Virus record (IMG/VR): IMGVR_UViG_3300020731_000022 | Coordinates: 1 to 52,797 of that record | From: a virus | Reading direction: 5' to 3' (one strand) | DNA: 52,797 bases | Shown here: piece by piece, positions 50,544 to 52,797 of the stretch | Numbering within the stretch: the stretch's first letter is position 1 | How the letters are laid out: every line of letters begins with the position of its first letter | The notes under the pieces: model-generated | The model's input: the letters and a program-made list of their open reading frames with translations, nothing else | Told to the model about the DNA's origin: nothing | The model's database searches: none | Made by a program: the position numbers and the translations under genes

Positions 50544-51184
50544 TATAGATCGTACCTTTGTTGTTGGTTGATTTCATTACGAACATCTTCGGGCAATTCA
50601 TCCATTGGAATATAATCACCACGTTCATTTTTTGGACGCTTACTCATATCCTTTGGTTGTACGGGTGTACTGTGTTCTTCATTGAATACTTTGCGTATAT
50701 CTTCTATGATATCAGAAGTTTCTGCAGGTTCAAAAGCTACTTCTCTTAGCTTGTTACAATGTTGGCAATCAGGAAATTGCTTTTCGTGGTCAGCGGCAAT
50801 TAGATTCATAACTTCTTGAATTGTACCGGCAGTGGCAACTCCATGTAGAGTTGGAATGATTCTTGTATCAATTAGGTTAGATGCTAATTCGTGGTGTTGC
50901 TTTGCGATTTCATCGCTTGTAGCATACTTAGAACCTTTGTAGTGAGCAGGTAGATCGCTCTCTTTGGCAACAGGGTGTTTTTCCCACATATTGTTAAAAT
51001 GTTGCACCATTTTGTTGGCAGCATCATTTTCTTCCTCAATGGGTTGCATTTGGAAAATACCTGTTCCATAGCAGTAAGGACAATCAGGGTTATTGTTGTG
51101 ACAAGGACATGGGACCATATCATTTTCATAACCCATAGCACTATTAAACTCGTGCCTGTTCATAGCATGCTTAGAATTAAACAT
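50543..51184 (-). CDS. Zinc-motif protein, 213 aa
   Basis: Begins MFNSKHAMNRHEFNSAMGYE, with two FNS motifs. A zinc motif at about 26-42 (CPCHNNNPDCPYCYGTG) resembles one DnaJ-type C-x2-C-x-G-x-G unit; a second pair (FPDCQHC) is near residue 140. A helical region with HELASNLIDTRIIPTLHGVA lies between. TAATG overlap at both ends. Function unknown; part of the zinc-motif group. Confidence 0.6.
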   Translation of the reverse strand: MFNSKHAMNRHEFNSAMGYENDMVPCPCHNNNPDCPYCYGTGIFQMQPIEEENDAANKMVQHFNNMWEKHPVAKESDLPAHYKGSKYATSDEIAKQHHELASNLIDTRIIPTLHGVATAGTIQEVMNLIAADHEKQFPDCQHCNKLREVAFEPAETSDIIEDIRKVFNEEHSTPVQPKDMSKRPKNERGDYIPMDELPEDVRNEINQQQRYDL

Positions 51185-51462
51185 TATTGAATTCTTGCGT
51201 TGTATCTCTGGCTAGTTTGAGCGCCGTGCCAAGTACGTTGGTCGCCAATGAATGGAATTTTTTCGGGGGCTTCTACTACAGGAGCAGTCACTATAGGTTC
51301 CTCAACAGGAGCCTCTACAGGGGCTACAGGGACCTCTACAGGCTCTTCTACAACCACTGGCTCTTCTACCAAAATTTCTTCTTGTAGAACATCACTAAGG
51401 CCTTGTAGAGCTTCCTCTATAGGTGCTTCTATCTTAGTTGTTTTAGGTTTTGCTGTAGCCAT
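51184..51462 (-). CDS. Small Glu/Val/Pro-rich protein, 92 aa
   Basis: AAAGG 8 nt upstream fixes ATG 51462. Starts MATAKPKTTKIEAPIEEALQ with a helix, then Val/Glu/Pro repeats (EEPVVVEEPVEVPVAPVE) forming a flexible acidic arm, and a C-terminal KIPFIGDQRTWHGAQTSQ segment. This looks like a tethering or assembly protein. TAATG-coupled to the 213-aa zinc protein. Confidence 0.55.
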   Translation of the reverse strand: MATAKPKTTKIEAPIEEALQGLSDVLQEEILVEEPVVVEEPVEVPVAPVEAPVEEPIVTAPVVEAPEKIPFIGDQRTWHGAQTSQRYNARIQ

Positions 51463-51631
51463 TAGTAAGGCCTTTCATTTTGGGTAAGTACTACTATCTC
51501 ATTTAGATTGTCAATCATTTTACATTATTTTGAGGGGCCGACGCGCGTAGAACAAAAAAGGACCGCCCGCAAATCGATTTCCTTATGTTTTCGTTACTTC
51601 CCTTATTATATAAGGTCTTTAGCTTATTCTA
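51463..51631. other. Intergenic region with possible promoter
   Basis: Contains a perfect TTGACA at 51509-51514 on the minus strand, but no convincing -10 at 16-18 bp (best GTACTT or TAGTAC), so a promoter is only possible. A GC-rich patch with the 8-bp palindrome ACGCGCGT lies around 51540-51550 in otherwise AT-rich DNA. No gene on either strand. Confidence 0.35.
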
Positions 51632-52039
51632 CTATTCCTCATCATTGTTCCATGTATCATGAGAAACTCCTCCGCTATAATGATCAGCTAATATTGTTAA
51701 ATTCTTAGCGTTATCAACAGCATCGAGTTTTGCTTCTACTGGAGCACCAGGAGCGTGTAGCATTAGTGCTAGTCTATTAGCGTCTGAAGCACGAGCGTGC
51801 AGGCCATATGCAAATGTGTGAGCAGCAGCAATGTCATGTTCACCAGCATTAGTATAAAATTCACCAAGCTCTTCGTGGTGTTCACATTGCTTTAAATGAT
51901 GACCAATAGCATGGGAGAGAGTATTTCTAGTATCTAGATCCGCCAATGACTGGAACTCTTTAGATACGCCCTTAGTGCGTTGTCGATTAATAAAATCAGC
52001 TACGCTAGCTTCTTTACTATATCTATTGTTCCAGTTCAT
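51632..52039 (-). CDS. Unknown protein, 135 aa
   Basis: The start at ATG 52039 is chosen because the protein then begins MNWNNRYSKEASVADFINR, like MTNWNIRYAS at 46266. His-rich segments (SHAIGHHLKQCEHHEELGEF) and two Ala/His-rich helices (AAHTFAYGLHARASDANRLA) follow. The ribosome binding site is weak (AGGA too close to ATG). It is the first minus-strand gene, next to the divergent region. No family recognised; could be an internal or early regulatory protein. Confidence 0.55.
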   Translation of the reverse strand: MNWNNRYSKEASVADFINRQRTKGVSKEFQSLADLDTRNTLSHAIGHHLKQCEHHEELGEFYTNAGEHDIAAAHTFAYGLHARASDANRLALMLHAPGAPVEAKLDAVDNAKNLTILADHYSGGVSHDTWNNDEE

Positions 52040-52060
52040 ACATCCTATGGCGACTAACAT

Positions 52061-52329
52061 CGTTTTTTACAGTGTTTCTGGAAATGGGCCAAGGGGTCCC
52101 CCGCTATTTTTTAAAAGCACTCTTTTCCCTAGGATTAGGGTCCCCTATTGAAAACCCTTTAGTTCTGGAAATGCAAAAATTTGCCATCCTATTATAAGCC
52201 TAGGTAAGAAAAATAACACAGAAAGCTAGAAAGATTATGAAGATCTAGCTGGCTGGCAAGCTTAACTAAGCAAGTCAGCTACCATCCCATGATTGTTTTT
52301 GTGTATACATAAAAGAAAGGAGGGTGAAC
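52061..52329. promoter_or_regulatory. Divergent regulatory region with repeats and competing hairpins
   Basis: No gene is seen in about 270 bp. It holds GGGTCCCC twice (52094-52101, 52138-52145), TTCTGGAAATG twice (52076-52086, 52163-52173), each 16-18 nt before a TATTTT or TATTAT box, and CCCTA-GGAT-TAGGG (52127-52140). Downstream on the plus strand, a stem of AGCTAGA (52224-52230) with TCTAGCT (52244-52250) competes with a stem of TAGCTG (52246-52251) and CAGCTA (52276-52281). These look like promoters and an RNA switch or attenuator for the plus-strand genes. Confidence 0.5.
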
Positions 52330-52452
52330 ATGGCAAAGCCCATGCGTTACGGTGGTTTCAGAGGCATTCCTCAACCATCTAGACAATCAAGGCGTATTGG
52401 TTCTAAACCAGTGCGAGTACAACCAATGTTGCAGAAACGAAGGGGAAAGTAA
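52330..52452 (+). CDS. Very basic 40-aa peptide
   Basis: AAAGGAGG 6-7 nt before ATG is an excellent ribosome binding site. The product starts MAKPMRYGGFRGIPQPSRQS and ends LQKRRGK, with about ten Arg/Lys in 40 residues. It could bind nucleic acid or target a host enzyme. It is the first plus-strand gene after the divergent region. Function unknown. Confidence 0.6.
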   Translation: MAKPMRYGGFRGIPQPSRQSRRIGSKPVRVQPMLQKRRGK

Positions 52453-52460
52453 GCATTCCC

Positions 52461-52476
52461 TCAGGATATGTCCTGA
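52461..52476 (+). other. Hairpin between the two small plus-strand genes
   Basis: TCAGGA-TATG-TCCTGA, a 6-bp stem with a 4-nt loop, lies 8 nt after the 40-aa gene. No U-run follows; an mRNA processing or spacing element is likely. Confidence 0.4.
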
Positions 52477-52537
52477 ACACGACATTAAACTATTCATGAA
52501 GTAAGTTATACATAAAACAAGAAAGTAAGTGATAACC

Positions 52538-52699
52538 ATGAGCATTAGCTCGTACACAATTAATGACTGGAGTAAGTTCCTAGATGAGTTTGAGTCTGGT
52601 GAGCTTGCTCTTCCAATGGTTGAAGTAATTGAACCTGAGGAACCACGTCGCACACACTGCTGTTCTGACTGCGGTTGTGAGTGTGGTGGTTGTAACTGA
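52538..52699 (+). CDS. Small Cys-cluster protein, 53 aa
   Basis: Starts MSISSYTINDWSKFLDEFES, an acidic helix-like N terminus, and ends RRTHCCSDCGCECGGCN with seven Cys in the last 13 residues, metallothionein-like. The ribosome binding site is weak (AAGTAAGTGAT). Possibly a metal-binding early protein. Upstream ATACATAAA leader is shared with neighbours. No family recognised. Confidence 0.6.
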   Translation: MSISSYTINDWSKFLDEFESGELALPMVEVIEPEEPRRTHCCSDCGCECGGCN

Positions 52700-52797
52700 G
52701 CCTCTAGACAGGCTGGCATCACCGGGGTAACTCGGTGGTGGCTACATGTCGTGAGACATCTGCAGTACATACATAAAGTAAGAAAGGAGGATAGCAT
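52700..52797 (+). promoter_or_regulatory. Structured leader and truncated next gene start
   Basis: Three small hairpins are seen: GCCT/AGGC, CACCG/CGGTG with an 8-nt loop, and ATGTC-GTGA-GACAT with a GNRA-type loop. Then ACATACATAAA and AAAGGAGG precede AT at 52796-52797, the probable first two bases of a start codon cut by the window edge. It is a 5' leader of a third plus-strand gene. Confidence 0.5.

Noticed and set aside
52201-52290. tRNA-like folding on the plus strand
   Set aside because: Stems are present but there is no T-loop, 7-bp acceptor or CCA; better read as competing leader hairpins.
52387-52797. 136-codon minus-strand open frame at the right edge
   Set aside because: It lies opposite two plus-strand genes with good ribosome binding sites and has low-complexity Ser/Cys composition; it is a shadow frame.

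Overview
The window is one long stretch of a tailed double-stranded DNA bacteriophage genome (Caudoviricetes), probably a large one. The evidence is a portal protein, a herpes-type prohead protease with a C-x2-C insertion, a probable decoration protein, an HK97-fold major capsid protein and a 2,036-residue fibre, all on the minus strand in the usual head-to-tail order. The sequence is AT-rich, genes are packed with 1-30 bp overlaps, and at least ten junctions are TAATG stop/start overlaps. The host cannot be named from the sequence. Terminase, sheath, tube and tape-measure genes are not here.

Layout, read in the direction of transcription (right to left). 52.8-52.1 kb: a short plus-strand block of tiny genes (a 40-aa Arg-rich peptide, a 53-aa peptide with a Cys cluster, and a third gene cut by the window edge), each preceded by a similar leader, divergent from everything else. 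52.0-38.3 kb: about twenty mostly unrecognised genes, many with zinc-ribbon or Cys-pair motifs. Recognisable enzymes here are an HNH nuclease, a C1-like cysteine peptidase, a Dps-like protein, a calcineurin-like phosphoesterase and a permuted papain-fold hydrolase. 38.3-37.6 kb: a strong promoter with a probable leaderless start, two small genes (one holin-like) and tRNA-Asp. 37.6-31.3 kb: nine tightly coupled sugar genes that look like an ADP-heptose-type pathway (GT9-like transferase, zinc-type MDR dehydrogenase, thiamine-diphosphate enzyme, HldA-like kinase, FkbM-like methyltransferase, HldD-like epimerase, HldC-like nucleotidyltransferase, GmhB-like HAD phosphatase, cupin). 31.3-31.0 kb: tRNA-Asn, tRNA-Gln and a CAT-anticodon tRNA. 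30.9-17.1 kb: a repetitive Ala/Gly protein that may be joined by -1 frameshifting to a Pro/Ala/Thr-rich protein, then very large Cys-pair proteins of unknown function. 17.1-9.4 kb: head module (portal, small membrane proteins including DUF1003, protease, zinc-ribbon protein, possible scaffold, decoration protein, capsid). 9.3-0 kb: small Ser/Thr/Gly-rich virion proteins and the giant fibre.

How it works together: the head module builds the capsid; the left end supplies fibres and decorations; the sugar cassette probably makes a heptose-like nucleotide sugar and transfers it to a virion, host-surface or DNA target that cannot be identified here. The many zinc-ribbon proteins sit in the same transcription units as structural genes and several share a short N-terminal motif around Asn-Ser-Lys, so they may be packaged virion components, but this is inference. 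Five short genes are reported from direct reading (7565-7705, 46259-46381, 48471-48629, 52330-52452, 52538-52699), and about a dozen starts have been moved downstream to fit stop/start overlaps or ribosome binding sites.
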